In this document: piece after piece, positions 1-8,524 of the stretch
Numbering within the stretch: the stretch's first letter is position 1
Layout of the letters: each line of letters begins with the position of its first letter
From: Enterobacter asburiae
GTDB taxonomy: Bacteria; Pseudomonadota; Gammaproteobacteria; Enterobacterales; Enterobacteriaceae
NCBI RefSeq assembly: GCF_024599655.1
Contig: NZ_CP102247.1
Coordinates: 2,480,001-2,544,000, forward strand
Direction: 5' to 3'
DNA: 64,000 nucleotides
Made by a program: the position numbers and the translations under genes
The notes under the pieces: model-generated
What the model was told of the DNA's origin: nothing
Seen by the model: only the letters and a program-made list of their open reading frames with translations
The model's database searches: none

Positions 1-1023
1 GGTAGAGGCAAAGCCGCACTGCGGGCTGAGGCAAATTTGCTCTTTTGCCACGTATTTAGCCGCCTCTTCCAGGCGGGCTTTAACACCCTCAGGGTTCTCC
101 AGCTCGCCGTTTTTGGTGGTAATAAGACCCAGCACCACCTGCTGCTTGCCCGGGCGAACAAAGCGCAATGGCGCGAAATCACCGCTGCGGTCGTTATCAT
201 ATTCAAGGAAGAAGGCGTCAACGTTGACCGTGCCGAACAGCACTTCCGCCACCGGCTCGTAGCCGCCTTCGGAAATCCAGGTTGAACGGAAGTTACCGCG
301 ACAGACGTGCAGCCCGATGGTCAGATCGTCCGGCTTGCCTTCCAGCGCCTTGTTCAGGACGCGGGCATAGATGCGTGCCAGCTCATCGGCATCATCGCCG
401 CGATCGCGGATCTGACGGCGCTGATCGTCCGAACAGAGGTAGGCCCAGACGGTGTCGTCCAGCTGCAGGTAACGGCAACCCGCATCGTAGAATGCGCGGA
501 TGGCGTCGCGCCAGGTGATCGCCAGATCGTCGAAATAGTCATTCAGGTCCGGATACACTGTGGCATCAATATCTTTACGGCCTCCGCGGAAATGCAGCAC
601 GCTCGGGCTGGGAATGGTCATTTTCGGCTGAGCATTGCCGCTGATGCTTTTCAGATAACGAAAGTCTTCCAGCATCGGATGGTCACCAAAGCCCAGCTTG
701 CCGGTCACGCGCACGCCGTGGGCTTTGGTTTGTACTCCGTTGAACTGTATGCCCTGCTGTGAATCGTAACGCTCAACGCCCTGCAGACCGTCGAAGAAGT
801 CGAAGTGCCACCAGGCACGACGAAACTCGCCGTCGGTGACCACATGCAGACCGCACGCGCACTGCTGCTCAACAACGTGGCGGATGGCGTCATCCTCTAC
901 CGCGCGAAGCTGTCCGGCGTCAATTTCGCCGCTAGCGAACTTCAGGCGAGCCTGCTTGATGGCATCCGGGCGTAAAAAACTGCCGACTACATCGGCGCGG
1001 TACGGGGCATGGTGTCGTTGCAT
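1..1023 (-). CDS. MetE-like cobalamin-independent methionine synthase family protein (YxjG type), 3' end cut by window
   Basis: The frame is open from an ATG at 1023 to the left edge: 341 codons, no stop reached. The protein belongs to the short C-terminal-domain-only MetE relatives (YxjG/YxjH type, usually about 370 residues), predicted to transfer a methyl group to homocysteine or a related thiol. Visible zinc-site motifs are GLHVCRGN and, at the edge, LSPQCGF, the expected His/Cys and second Cys ligands. The N-terminal PYRADVVGSFLRP start is typical of the family. A GAGGAG ribosome site sits 6 bases before the ATG. The methyl donor of this subfamily is not settled by sequence. The missing piece is probably about 25-30 C-terminal residues. 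Confidence 0.88.
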   Translation of the reverse strand, partial: MQRHHAPYRADVVGSFLRPDAIKQARLKFASGEIDAGQLRAVEDDAIRHVVEQQCACGLHVVTDGEFRRAWWHFDFFDGLQGVERYDSQQGIQFNGVQTKAHGVRVTGKLGFGDHPMLEDFRYLKSISGNAQPKMTIPSPSVLHFRGGRKDIDATVYPDLNDYFDDLAITWRDAIRAFYDAGCRYLQLDDTVWAYLCSDDQRRQIRDRGDDADELARIYARVLNKALEGKPDDLTIGLHVCRGNFRSTWISEGGYEPVAEVLFGTVNVDAFFLEYDNDRSGDFAPLRFVRPGKQQVVLGLITTKNGELENPEGVKARLEEAAKYVAKEQICLSPQCGFAST

Positions 1024-1179
1024 GGAAATCTCCTCGGTCTGCCGGTATTAATTACCTGCAGTGATAATTCACTATTTGAATTTTTAGACTTCTGGATGTC
1101 TAAATGTCCAAAAAAGATGTCATACCTGTCCTGTTCCGGCAAACGAGAAAATTTCACGAATGTTGAAAAAAATTCATGT

Positions 1180-1593
1180 TCACAGCGCGGCGGCGGTTTC
1201 GCTGCTGGCAAAGGCGAACTTTTCATCTTCCCAGCCAGTGATGCCCCCGAGCATGATTTTGACGGGCAGCCCGAGGCGCGCCAGCTTGAGCGCGGCTCTG
1301 TCTGCGCCGTTGCAGTGCGGCCCTGCACAGTAGACAACGAACAGCGTGCCTTCAGGCCATTGGGCCATGCGCTCGGCGGTAATCTGGCTCCGCGGCAGGT
1401 GCAGTGCGCCAGGCACGTGACGCCGGGCAAACTGCTCCGGGCTTCCCACCACGTGCAGCAGCACGAAGTCCTGCTCATGGTTGACGATGGCGTGATGCAC
1501 ATCGGCACAGTCGGTTTCGACGCTCAGGCGACGCAGAAAATGGGTAACAGCTTCCTGCGGCTCGGCAGCCGGAAATTCAGTAACATAGCTCAT
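1180..1593 (-). CDS. Rhodanese-like domain protein
   Basis: A 137-residue single-domain rhodanese. The active-site loop reads VVYCAGPHCNGADRA, with the catalytic-position Cys following VVY and a second Cys four residues on. The HVPGALHLPRSQI element is the usual substrate-side strand. Rhodaneses move sulfane sulfur or act as thiol redox or signalling modules; the substrate here is unknown. The protein lacks a signal peptide, so it is probably cytoplasmic. It is divergent from the FtrA-like regulator with about 60-95 bp between starts, a pairing that suggests regulation by that protein (inference). Confidence 0.85.
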   Translation of the reverse strand: MSYVTEFPAAEPQEAVTHFLRRLSVETDCADVHHAIVNHEQDFVLLHVVGSPEQFARRHVPGALHLPRSQITAERMAQWPEGTLFVVYCAGPHCNGADRAALKLARLGLPVKIMLGGITGWEDEKFAFASSETAAAL

Positions 1594-1687
1594 GATCCTT
1601 CCTCATCTTTGGCGTTTGTGTTAACACTACTCTATCCACAAATTCAGCCCGTGAATGCGCTCGCTTATGCCAGAAAACAGCAAAAAG

Positions 1688-2674
1688 ATGACAAACTTAA
1701 GACAAATTGCCCGCCCGAAAGTGGTGGTGCTGGCGTATGACGGTCTGTGTACCTTTGAGTTTGGCGTAGCGGTGGAAATCTTCGGCCTGCCGCGTCCCGA
1801 GCTGGGCGACGAATGGTATCGTTTTGCGGTAGCGAGCGTTGACAGCGGTGAACTTCGGGCGACAGGCGGGATCCGCATCATTACCGACGGGGATATCACC
1901 CTGCTTGAGTCTGCCGATCTGATCGTGGTGCCGGGCTGGCGGGGACTGGACTCACCGGTTCCGGATGCACTCTGCGGGGCATTGCGTCAGGCCAGCGCGC
2001 GCGGGTGTCAGCTGCTCTCTATCTGCTCGGGCGTATTTGTGCTGGCCGCTACGGGGCTGCTCAACGGGCGCAAAGCCACGACGCACTGGCGCTATATTGA
2101 CGCGCTTAAAGCCAGCTACCCTGACATCGACGTGGTTGAGGATGTGATCTACCAGGACGAAGGCAATATACTGACCTCCGCGGGCAGCGCGGCGGGGATC
2201 GATCTCTGTCTGCACGTTGTGCGGAGGGATTTTGGCATGGAAACCGCCAACAGCGTGGCGCGTCGGCTGGTCATTCCCCCTCACAGGGATGGCTCTCAGC
2301 CGCAGCAGCTTAGCCGCCCGGTGGCGCAGCTGCGGGAGAGCCAGCGTCTCGGCCAGCTGTTTGATTTTCTGCACACGCATCTTATCGAGGCGCACAGCGT
2401 CGACTCGCTGGCGCGTCGGGTTGGAATGAGCCAGCGCACTTTCCTTCGTCGCTTCGAAGCGGCGACGGGGACAACGCCCGCACGCTGGTTGATCAATGAG
2501 CGCCTGCTGAGAGCGAAAGATTATCTGGAAAGCAGCCGGTTAAGCATCGACAGCATTGCTGAACAGACCGGGTTTGGTCAGGCATCGACATTGCGTCATC
2601 ATTTTCGCCAGCAGTTTGCGCTTTCCCCGGCCCAGTATCGCAAAAAATTTTCACGTCCAGGTACTGCCCGCTAA
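1688..2674 (+). CDS. ftrA: GlxA/FtrA-type transcriptional regulator (DJ-1/PfpI plus AraC HTH)
   Basis: Two-domain regulator. The N-terminal half is a DJ-1/PfpI-like fold with nucleophile-elbow motif SICSGVFVLAATG; the C-terminal 100 residues are an AraC double helix-turn-helix (SVDSLARRVGMSQRTFLRRF, then a second helix pair in SIDSIAEQTGFGQASTLRHHF). This is the FtrA/GlxA architecture, in which the DJ-1 domain is thought to sense a ligand and the AraC domain binds DNA. Three in-frame ATGs exist (1655, 1667, 1688). None has a strong Shine-Dalgarno sequence; 1688 is chosen because it starts close to the conserved domain, but 1655 is possible. The likely target is the divergent rhodanese gene. 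Confidence 0.85.
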   Translation: MTNLRQIARPKVVVLAYDGLCTFEFGVAVEIFGLPRPELGDEWYRFAVASVDSGELRATGGIRIITDGDITLLESADLIVVPGWRGLDSPVPDALCGALRQASARGCQLLSICSGVFVLAATGLLNGRKATTHWRYIDALKASYPDIDVVEDVIYQDEGNILTSAGSAAGIDLCLHVVRRDFGMETANSVARRLVIPPHRDGSQPQQLSRPVAQLRESQRLGQLFDFLHTHLIEAHSVDSLARRVGMSQRTFLRRFEAATGTTPARWLINERLLRAKDYLESSRLSIDSIAEQTGFGQASTLRHHFRQQFALSPAQYRKKFSRPGTAR

Positions 2675-3152
2675 CGGTTGAGGGTTCCCCACAAAATAAT
2701 GCCTGCACGGACGACCCCCTCTCCCTTGAGGGAGAGGGCTGGGGTGAGGGGGAACATACGGCTCTGGTGGTCATTCCGTTCACTTTATGTTCCTTGCTAT
2801 TCTTTAACGACATAACCTGTGAACGTGCCAGGGTGGCTCAATCGCCACCACCCTGGCGACCCGGGCTCCCGGCGGTAAATCGCCGCTTCGCGGTGCCCTC
2901 AGCTTATTCCTTCAGGCTATCGGGTCGGGCATGAGCCTGCATCCCTGCAGGCCACGCCCTCTCGGCGCATCCTTGCGCCTCGCCCCGGCCTTACGGAAAC
3001 GCTTCGGCGATTTACAGCCGGACCAGGGCATCGCTGTAAGTCAGTCATTATTCTGAAGACAGTCTTATTGCTTCAGAATACACGTTTACAAAGGAGCCCC
3101 TCTCCGCTAAGAGGAAGATTCATTTTTTAATTTTCGTAATACGGAGCACCTG
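2675..3152. other. 478-bp gene-free stretch rich in inverted repeats
   Basis: No convincing gene. It holds, in order: a REP-like hairpin element (2717-2750); an 8-bp inverted repeat GGAACATA 2751-2758 / TATGTTCC 2786-2793; a 9-bp inverted repeat CCAGGGTGG 2828-2836 / CCACCCTGG 2848-2856; a 17-bp inverted repeat with one mismatch, 2869-2885 against 3005-3021, enclosing about 120 GC-rich bases; and a perfect 10-bp hairpin TATTCTGAAG 3049-3058 / CTTCAGAATA 3071-3080. The layout suggests a structured RNA, a small mobile or repeat unit, or its remnant. Function unknown. Confidence 0.6.
2717..2750. repeat. REP-like palindromic element
   Basis: A 9-bp perfect stem (CCCTCTCCC 2717-2725, loop TTGA, GGGAGAGGG 2730-2738) followed by GGGGTGAGGGGG. 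A closely related copy in the opposite orientation is at 36404-36440. This dispersed intergenic palindrome class is common in Enterobacter-like genomes (established knowledge, from memory). Confidence 0.6.
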
Positions 3153-3689
3153 ATGGTTACCACACACGTTTTTATCGCGGTCAGTCTTGATGGCTACATC
3201 GCCCGACAGAATGACGATATCGACTGGCTGCTGCAGCGCGACGATCCGTCGGAAGATCATGGCTACGAGGCGTTCATCGCGGACAAAGACTACATCGTGA
3301 TGGGACGAGGGAGTTATGAGAAGGTACTGACCTTTGACGCATGGCCTTACGATCGTCCCGTGCTGGTACTTTCCCGACATCTGGCCGATACGCCCGTGCC
3401 GGAGGCGCTGAGGGGCAAAGTGCAGTTCTCATCCCGCCCGCCAAAGGAGGTGCTTGAGGATCTCGCCGCGCAGGACGTTCATCGCGTCTATCTTGATGGC
3501 GGACAGGTGATCCAGTCGTTCCTGCGCGAGGGACTGGTAGCCGATATGGTGATCACGACCGTTCCTGTCCTGCTCGGGTCGGGAAAACCGCTGTTCGGAA
3601 CGTTGTCCCAGGATATTGATTTGACCCTGGTATCAAGCCGCAGCTTCCCTTCGGGCCTGGTGCAGTCGCACTATCGGTTGACGCCATAA
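3153..3689 (+). CDS. Dihydrofolate reductase/RibD C-terminal-like protein
   Basis: A 178-residue one-domain protein of the DHFR-like RibD_C group. It starts HVFIAVSLDGYIARQNDDIDWL, the family's characteristic first strand and DGYIA loop, and carries IVMGRGSYEKV and DGGQVIQSFL, which form the NADPH-binding side of the fold. Members reduce pyrimidine-type substrates in RibD or have unknown roles when standing alone; no substrate can be assigned. An ACGGAGCACCTG leader supplies a moderate ribosome site before the ATG. It is a single gene, flanked by the structured stretch upstream and by a terminator that serves the opposite strand downstream. Confidence 0.8.
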   Translation: MVTTHVFIAVSLDGYIARQNDDIDWLLQRDDPSEDHGYEAFIADKDYIVMGRGSYEKVLTFDAWPYDRPVLVLSRHLADTPVPEALRGKVQFSSRPPKEVLEDLAAQDVHRVYLDGGQVIQSFLREGLVADMVITTVPVLLGSGKPLFGTLSQDIDLTLVSSRSFPSGLVQSHYRLTP

Positions 3690-3712
3690 ACCCACCGCGA
3701 CGGCCTGCACGC

Positions 3713-3738
3713 AAAAAAAAACCGCCAAAAATGGCGGT
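3713..3738 (-). terminator. Rho-independent terminator (minus strand)
   Basis: Stem ACCGCCA 3721-3727 / TGGCGGT 3732-3738 with a 4-base loop. Read on the minus strand it is followed by nine T. It lies about 115 bp past the stop of the 3855-4217 gene, so that transcript has a long 3' untranslated tail. Confidence 0.75.
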
Positions 3739-3854
3739 AAATGCTTGCATGGATAGATTTGTATTTTGGTCTCTACGTCCCGACACTCCATGGCCGGGCT
3801 GCGGATCCCTTACAACCTAACACCTGTTGCCTTAACGAACGCTAAACAACCTTA

Positions 3855-4217
3855 TTAACCTGCATGGGTATTAATCTGCAAATAACGCATAAGGCCCTGC
3901 TCAGCGCTCTGTTTTGCGTCGTCATTAATGGCTTCAAGATAAAAGGAGCGTGCGACACCATAAGGTGCTTTTTCAGAGGGATACACCGCGAACTGGAAGG
4001 TTTTTCCTCTTGCCTGATGAGTGCAATCTAATTCCCAACGCTGATCATTCACTTTTTTGCTGGCACAGGAAACGCCACCATAATCGCTGGTTAAATAGGA
4101 ACCCACGCGAATTTCTGCAGACTGAATATATTCTGGTTCGTCATTACCTGCATAACGAACCCCTGCAACGGCTACAACAGCCACCGCCAGAAGCGCAAGC
4201 GCGACTATTTTTTTCAT
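3855..4217 (-). CDS. Small exported or membrane-anchored protein of unknown function
   Basis: 120 residues. The N-terminus (MKKIVALALLAVAVVAVAGV) is a signal peptide or single membrane anchor without a clean cleavage site. The remainder is polar with two Cys (GGVSCASKK and WELDCTHQ) that could form a disulfide in the periplasm. I do not recognise the family. The start is supported by a lysine-rich signal N-terminus, and an AGGTCATTTATAA leader gives a weak ribosome site. It stands alone between a minus-strand terminator and an AT-rich 240-bp spacer that separates it from the divergent yncJ. Confidence 0.6.
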   Translation of the reverse strand: MKKIVALALLAVAVVAVAGVRYAGNDEPEYIQSAEIRVGSYLTSDYGGVSCASKKVNDQRWELDCTHQARGKTFQFAVYPSEKAPYGVARSFYLEAINDDAKQSAEQGLMRYLQINTHAG

Positions 4218-4461
4218 TTATAAATGACCTGTTCCTTAGCTCAAGATAACTATTATATAAGATTAATCCTTAATGCAAACATCCAATTGTGGACCAGAAA
4301 TGGGAGTTTACAAAGATTCAGATGAATTTTAGGAAATATCCTAATCGTCATTCCGAATCCACATTATTTGACATTTTCTTTGCGCTAATTTTAATTTTTG
4401 AATAATAACCCTAAAAAATAATCAACATGATAATCCAGCATTATTTTTCAGCGGAGAATCC

Positions 4462-4692
4462 ATGATTAAAAAAGGGTTATCTTTCGTGATGCTTATCTGT
4501 GCGCTGTTTTCTGGCCAGCTTATGGCCGGGCGCAAAGGACATGAATATTTATGGGTAAAGAATGTGGGGCATCAGCTTCGTCATGAAGCCGACAGCGATG
4601 AGTTGCGAAGCGCTGCGGAAGAGTCGGCGGAGGGTTTGCGCGAACACCACCTGTGGCAGAAATCGCGCAAACCGGACACGCACGTTCGGTGA
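4462..4692 (+). CDS. yncJ: YncJ, DUF2554 small exported protein
   Basis: 76 residues with an N-terminal signal peptide (IKKGLSFVMLICALFSGQLMAG, cleavage probably after MA) and a short charged mature part. Length and placement beside rlhA match E. coli YncJ, a small periplasmic protein of unknown role. A GGAGA ribosome site lies just upstream. Its stop codon abuts the rlhA stop on the other strand, so the two transcripts converge with no spacer and no visible terminator between them. Identification rests mainly on synteny and on remembered length. Confidence 0.75.
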   Translation: MIKKGLSFVMLICALFSGQLMAGRKGHEYLWVKNVGHQLRHEADSDELRSAAEESAEGLREHHLWQKSRKPDTHVR

Positions 4693-6657
4693 TTAGCTGC
4701 CTTTGCGTTTTGGCAGGGTTTTCATCAGGTCGTCTGGACTGACGGACGCCACGATACTGCCGGGCTGTGGCATTTTGAAGATGTGGTTTTTCATCTTGCC
4801 GATCACGTGCATTTCGCAAGGACGGCAGTCGAACTTAAGGGTCAGAACTTCGTCACCGTTTACCAGCTGCATGGGGGTGGCTTTCCAGCTCTTAATGTTC
4901 CCTTTCGCCTGCTTAGGACACAGGTTAAACGCAAAGCGGAGGCAGTGCTTGGTGATCATCACCGGCACATCGCCCTTCTCTTCATGCGCTTCATAGGCGG
5001 CGTCGATCAGCTGCACGCCGTGGCGATGATAGAATTCACGGGCTTTATGGTTGTAGACGTTGGCGAGGAAGGACAAATGGGTGTCCGGGTATACTGGCGC
5101 AGGGACGGCTTCCGCTTTACGGCTGCCGCGCGGATACTGCGCCAGGCGCGCGGCATCCAGCATCTCTGCCGTTTCACGGCGGAACGCGTTAAGCAGGCTG
5201 TTCGGCACGAACAGCGCGTCCGGCAGATTCACGTTGATAGTGCGCGCGTAGTAAATCGTCTGGCCCAGCTTCGCCACGCCATCCTTCAGGCTGTTAAGCG
5301 CTTTTTCCGCGTTGTTTGCCACCTCGAAGAGGCCATCGAGCGTATGCGTCACGCTGATGCCGTCTTCACAGGTCATGGTCAGAATCAGCTGCTCTTCCCA
5401 GCCGCCCAGCGCAATATCCACGGCGATACGACGTTCGCTTGAGGTTTTCAGCAGCGCCTGCTGCCAGTTATGATCGAGGTTACGGTTAAGCGCCGCGTTC
5501 GGCCGTGCCTTGTAGAGATCGGCGGGCATTTCATTCGGCCATACGCGGTAGCGGTTCTCGCCGGTTTTCTCGACCGTATTGGCGCGGAAGCCCACGACTT
5601 CACGCTTAATCATCACGTTAAGGCCATCGCCGTTCGCCAGCGGTTCCGTCACTTCGACATCAAGGTGATCTTTCGCCACTTTCAGCACTTCACCGACCGG
5701 TAAACCGATAAACTTCGGTGAGTCAAACGCGCCGATATCCCCTTTACGGGCATTCACAAAATAGTCCGTGCTGCCGCGGTGGAACGTTTTGTCCGTCGAC
5801 GGAATAAAGAAATGCTCGGTACGGCCGGCCGACGCGCGCGCCAGGTCGCCGCGATCTTCGATGATGGCGTCGAGCATCTGGCGATAGTGCGCGGTGATGT
5901 TCTTCACATAGCTCATATCTTTGTAGCGCCCTTCAATCTTGAAGGAACGCACGCCCGCGTCGATCAGCGCGCCCAGGTTGGCCGTCTGATCGTTATCCTT
6001 CATGGAGAGCAGGTGTTTTTCGAACGCCACGACGCGGCCCTGATCGTCTTTCAGGGTATACGGCAGACGGCAGGCCTGAGAGCAGTCGCCGCGGTTGGCG
6101 CTGCGGCCGGTCTGCGCGTGGGAAATATTGCACTGGCCGGAATAGGCAACGCACAGCGCGCCGTGGATAAAGAATTCAATCGTCGCGTCTGTCGCCTGGT
6201 GAATATCGCGGATCTGATTCAGGTTCAGCTCGCGCGCCAGAACGATTTGCGAAAAGCCGACGTCGGAAAGAAACTTCGCCTTCTCGACCGTACGGATATC
6301 GCACTGGGTACTGGCATGCAGTTCAATGGGCGGAATATCCAGCTCAAGCACGCCCATGTCCTGAACGATCAGGGCATCAACGCCGGTCTGGTAGAGATCG
6401 GTAATCAGACGTTGCGCAGGCTCCAGCTCATCATCATGAAGAATGGTGTTCAGGGTCACGAACACTTTCGCCCCGAAACGGTGGGCGAACGGCACCAGTT
6501 CAGCAATATCGCTCAGGCTATTGCTGGCGTTATGGCGGGCACCGAAGCCAGGGCCACCAATGTAGACGGCGTCAGCGCCGTGAAGGATCGCTTCACGGGC
6601 AATGGCGGCGTCGCGGGCCGGGCTTAAAAGTTCAAGATGATGGGATTGCAGGCGCAT
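4693..6657 (-). CDS. rlhA: RlhA (YdcP), 23S rRNA C2501 hydroxylation protein, U32 family
   Basis: 654 residues, the expected length for RlhA, which is needed for 5-hydroxylation of C2501 of 23S rRNA. It has the U32 'collagenase-like' TIM-barrel opening (LELLSPARDAAIAREAILHGADAVYIGG is the usual beginning) and a four-Cys cluster in SGQCNISH, RGDCSQAC and upstream ALCVAY, probably coordinating an iron-sulfur centre or zinc. The C-terminal KFDCRPCEMH motif is also kept. Gene order sutR-rlhA-yncJ matches E. coli. It is preceded by an 80-bp spacer after sutR and may have its own promoter. Confidence 0.93.
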   Translation of the reverse strand: MRLQSHHLELLSPARDAAIAREAILHGADAVYIGGPGFGARHNASNSLSDIAELVPFAHRFGAKVFVTLNTILHDDELEPAQRLITDLYQTGVDALIVQDMGVLELDIPPIELHASTQCDIRTVEKAKFLSDVGFSQIVLARELNLNQIRDIHQATDATIEFFIHGALCVAYSGQCNISHAQTGRSANRGDCSQACRLPYTLKDDQGRVVAFEKHLLSMKDNDQTANLGALIDAGVRSFKIEGRYKDMSYVKNITAHYRQMLDAIIEDRGDLARASAGRTEHFFIPSTDKTFHRGSTDYFVNARKGDIGAFDSPKFIGLPVGEVLKVAKDHLDVEVTEPLANGDGLNVMIKREVVGFRANTVEKTGENRYRVWPNEMPADLYKARPNAALNRNLDHNWQQALLKTSSERRIAVDIALGGWEEQLILTMTCEDGISVTHTLDGLFEVANNAEKALNSLKDGVAKLGQTIYYARTINVNLPDALFVPNSLLNAFRRETAEMLDAARLAQYPRGSRKAEAVPAPVYPDTHLSFLANVYNHKAREFYHRHGVQLIDAAYEAHEEKGDVPVMITKHCLRFAFNLCPKQAKGNIKSWKATPMQLVNGDEVLTLKFDCRPCEMHVIGKMKNHIFKMPQPGSIVASVSPDDLMKTLPKRKGS

Positions 6658-6737
6658 ACTTCGTCGTTATCCGTTATGGTCAAAATGGCGGCTATTGTAG
6701 TCAGAAGTATGCGTCAGCGAAACAGTTTTGCGTAGCG

Positions 6738-7265
6738 TCAGCGGGGATAATGAATCAGGGAGTGAAAATGCACCGTTCGCTCGCTGCTGTTGCGGTAAGC
6801 GTGCGGTTTATCGCCGGCAAAACGGACGCCCGAATCGGCAGAAATTGTCTGCCATTTGCCGTCAAGCTTCATCTCCAGCTCGCCGCTGACCACTACCACA
6901 TGTTCAATCACCCCAGCCTCATGCGGCGTGGATTCACTCAGTGCGCCGGGTGCCAGCGTAATGGAGAAATAATCAAACCCGAGCGTCTCGTCCCACGGAA
7001 AAAGCGGTTTGACCACCATCGCCTGCTGCTGCGGGTCAAACACCGCCTGCCGGTCCGCCTCCGGCGTGATGAACGCGGAAAACGGGACGTTCAGCCCGGT
7101 AGCTATTTTCCACAGCGTCGACACCGTCGGGCTGGATTCATTGCGCTCGATTTGCCCGAGCATCGCTTTTGACACGCCGGTCTCGTCCGCGAGCTTCGAC
7201 AAACTCCAGCCGCGCGCCTGGCGCAGCGTTTTCAACGTTGTTGCTAGATGTAGTGTGATGTCCAT
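6738..7265 (-). CDS. sutR: SutR (YdcN), XRE-cupin transcriptional regulator
   Basis: 175 residues: an XRE helix-turn-helix in residues 8-62 (LKTLRQARGWSLSKLADETG, then SKAMLGQIERNESSPT) and a C-terminal cupin from about residue 100 (HEAGVIEHVVVVSGELEMKL). Length and neighbourhood match E. coli SutR, reported to regulate sulfur-utilisation genes. It is divergent from ydcO. The 92-bp shared spacer carries two near-identical 15-bp direct repeats that are good operator candidates. The ATG at 7265 follows a GAGGGAACATGG-type leader on the minus strand. Confidence 0.9.
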   Translation of the reverse strand: MDITLHLATTLKTLRQARGWSLSKLADETGVSKAMLGQIERNESSPTVSTLWKIATGLNVPFSAFITPEADRQAVFDPQQQAMVVKPLFPWDETLGFDYFSITLAPGALSESTPHEAGVIEHVVVVSGELEMKLDGKWQTISADSGVRFAGDKPHAYRNSSERTVHFHSLIHYPR

Positions 7266-7299
7266 GTTCCCTCCTGATGGCGCTCAGCATACCACTTGT

Positions 7300-7346
7300 A
7301 CGCTATAGCGCACAGTGTTACCTTATGCCGGACGCTATAACGCACA
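7300..7346. promoter_or_regulatory. Tandem 15-bp repeats between sutR and ydcO, candidate SutR operator
   Basis: ACGCTATAGCGCACA at 7300-7314 and ACGCTATAACGCACA at 7332-7346: 14 of 15 bases identical, same orientation, offset 32 bp (three DNA turns). The first copy contains the palindrome GCTATAGC. The position between divergent starts fits autoregulation and control of ydcO. Assignment to SutR is inference. Confidence 0.55.
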
Positions 7347-7357
7347 ACGGAGTTTTC

Positions 7358-8524
7358 ATGCGCCCTTCCTCTCACCTTGTTCCAGTCGCACTGGCTGGAT
7401 TTGTCGCCGTGTTGGTCGGTTACGCCAGCTCGGCCGCCATCATCTGGCAGGCCGCCGCTGCGGCAGGCGCCAGCGCACAGCAGATTGCGGGCTGGATGAC
7501 CGCGCTGGGGATTGGGATGGGTGTCAGCACGCTGGCCCTTTCCTGGTGGTACAAAGCGCCGGTCCTGACCGCCTGGTCGACGCCCGGCGCGGCGCTGCTC
7601 GCCACCAGCCTGCACGGCGTGACGCTGGCTGAGACGATCGGCGTGTTTATCTTTGCTAACGCGCTCATTTTACTTTGCGGCATCACCGGGCTCTTCGCCC
7701 GTCTGATGAGGCTGATCCCCCATTCGCTTGCTGCCGCCATGCTGGCTGGGGTGTTGCTGCAGTTTGGCCTGCATGCATTTGCGCATCTTGAGGGCCACTT
7801 TCTGCTGTGCGGCAGCATGATTGCGGCGTGGCTGCTGGCTAAAGCGCTGGCGCCGCGCTATGCCATCGTGGTCACGCTGCTGGTCGGCGGTATCGTGGCA
7901 TGGGTGGGAGGTGACGTTGTCACCGATAAGCTCGCGTTCTCCCTTGTGATGCCTGAGTTTATTGCGCCCACGTTCACCTTCACCAGCCTGGTGAGTATCG
8001 GCGTGCCCTTCTTCCTGGTCACCATGGCCTCACAAAACGCACCGGGTTTCGCCACGATGAAGGCCTCCGGTTACCCGCTGGCTGTCTCGCCGCTCATCAT
8101 CGTTACGGGTGCGCTGGCGCTGCTGCTTTCCCCTTTTGGCGTTTTTTCTATCTGTATCGCTGCCATTACTGCCGCCATTTGTCAAAGCCCGGATGCACAC
8201 CCGGATGCCGATAAACGCTGGCTGGCGGCCATCGCTGCCGGAGGGTTTTATCTGCTGGCGGGGATTTTCGGCGGTTCGATTACCGGGCTAATGGCCGCTC
8301 TGCCGCTCAGCTGGATCCAGACGCTGGCCGGTCTGGCGCTGCTGGGCACCATCAGCGGGAGTTTATATCAGGCATTAAGCCACGAAGCAGAGCGCGACGC
8401 GGCCATCGTCACGTTCCTGATGACCGCAAGCGGCGTCACGATCCTCGGCATCGGTTCGGCATTCTGGGGGCTGGTGCTGGGCGGCGTATGCTATGCCCTG
8501 TTTTCACGCGCTCGCCGCGCGTAG
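7358..8524 (+). CDS. ydcO: YdcO, BenE-family (benzoate/H+ symporter-like) inner-membrane transporter
   Basis: 388 residues with about eleven hydrophobic segments. Family-typical pieces are GYASSAAIIWQAAAAAGASA, VLTAWSTPGAALLATSL and VTMASQNAPGFATMKASGY. E. coli YdcO is of the same length and sits at the same place. BenE relatives import benzoate with protons, but the substrate of YdcO is not established. The start at 7358 (MRPSSHLVP) is chosen over upstream ATGs because CGGAG lies 5 bases before it and the length then fits the family. Its last 21 bp overlap the end of the convergent AraC gene. Confidence 0.9.
   Translation: MRPSSHLVPVALAGFVAVLVGYASSAAIIWQAAAAAGASAQQIAGWMTALGIGMGVSTLALSWWYKAPVLTAWSTPGAALLATSLHGVTLAETIGVFIFANALILLCGITGLFARLMRLIPHSLAAAMLAGVLLQFGLHAFAHLEGHFLLCGSMIAAWLLAKALAPRYAIVVTLLVGGIVAWVGGDVVTDKLAFSLVMPEFIAPTFTFTSLVSIGVPFFLVTMASQNAPGFATMKASGYPLAVSPLIIVTGALALLLSPFGVFSICIAAITAAICQSPDAHPDADKRWLAAIAAGGFYLLAGIFGGSITGLMAALPLSWIQTLAGLALLGTISGSLYQALSHEAERDAAIVTFLMTASGVTILGIGSAFWGLVLGGVCYALFSRARRA

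Noticed and set aside
282..762. Plus-strand open frames over the MetE-like gene
   Set aside because: They are antisense shadows of a continuous minus-strand frame with clear zinc-site motifs.
3713..3850. Small RNA encoded on the minus strand downstream of the 3855-4217 gene
   Set aside because: The long tail ends in a good terminator, but no promoter was evident and it does not resemble a small RNA I remember; more simply a 3' untranslated region.
5779..6627. 282-codon plus-strand open frame inside rlhA
   Set aside because: Opposite-strand shadow; no ribosome site, no recognisable family, and rlhA is fully conserved there.
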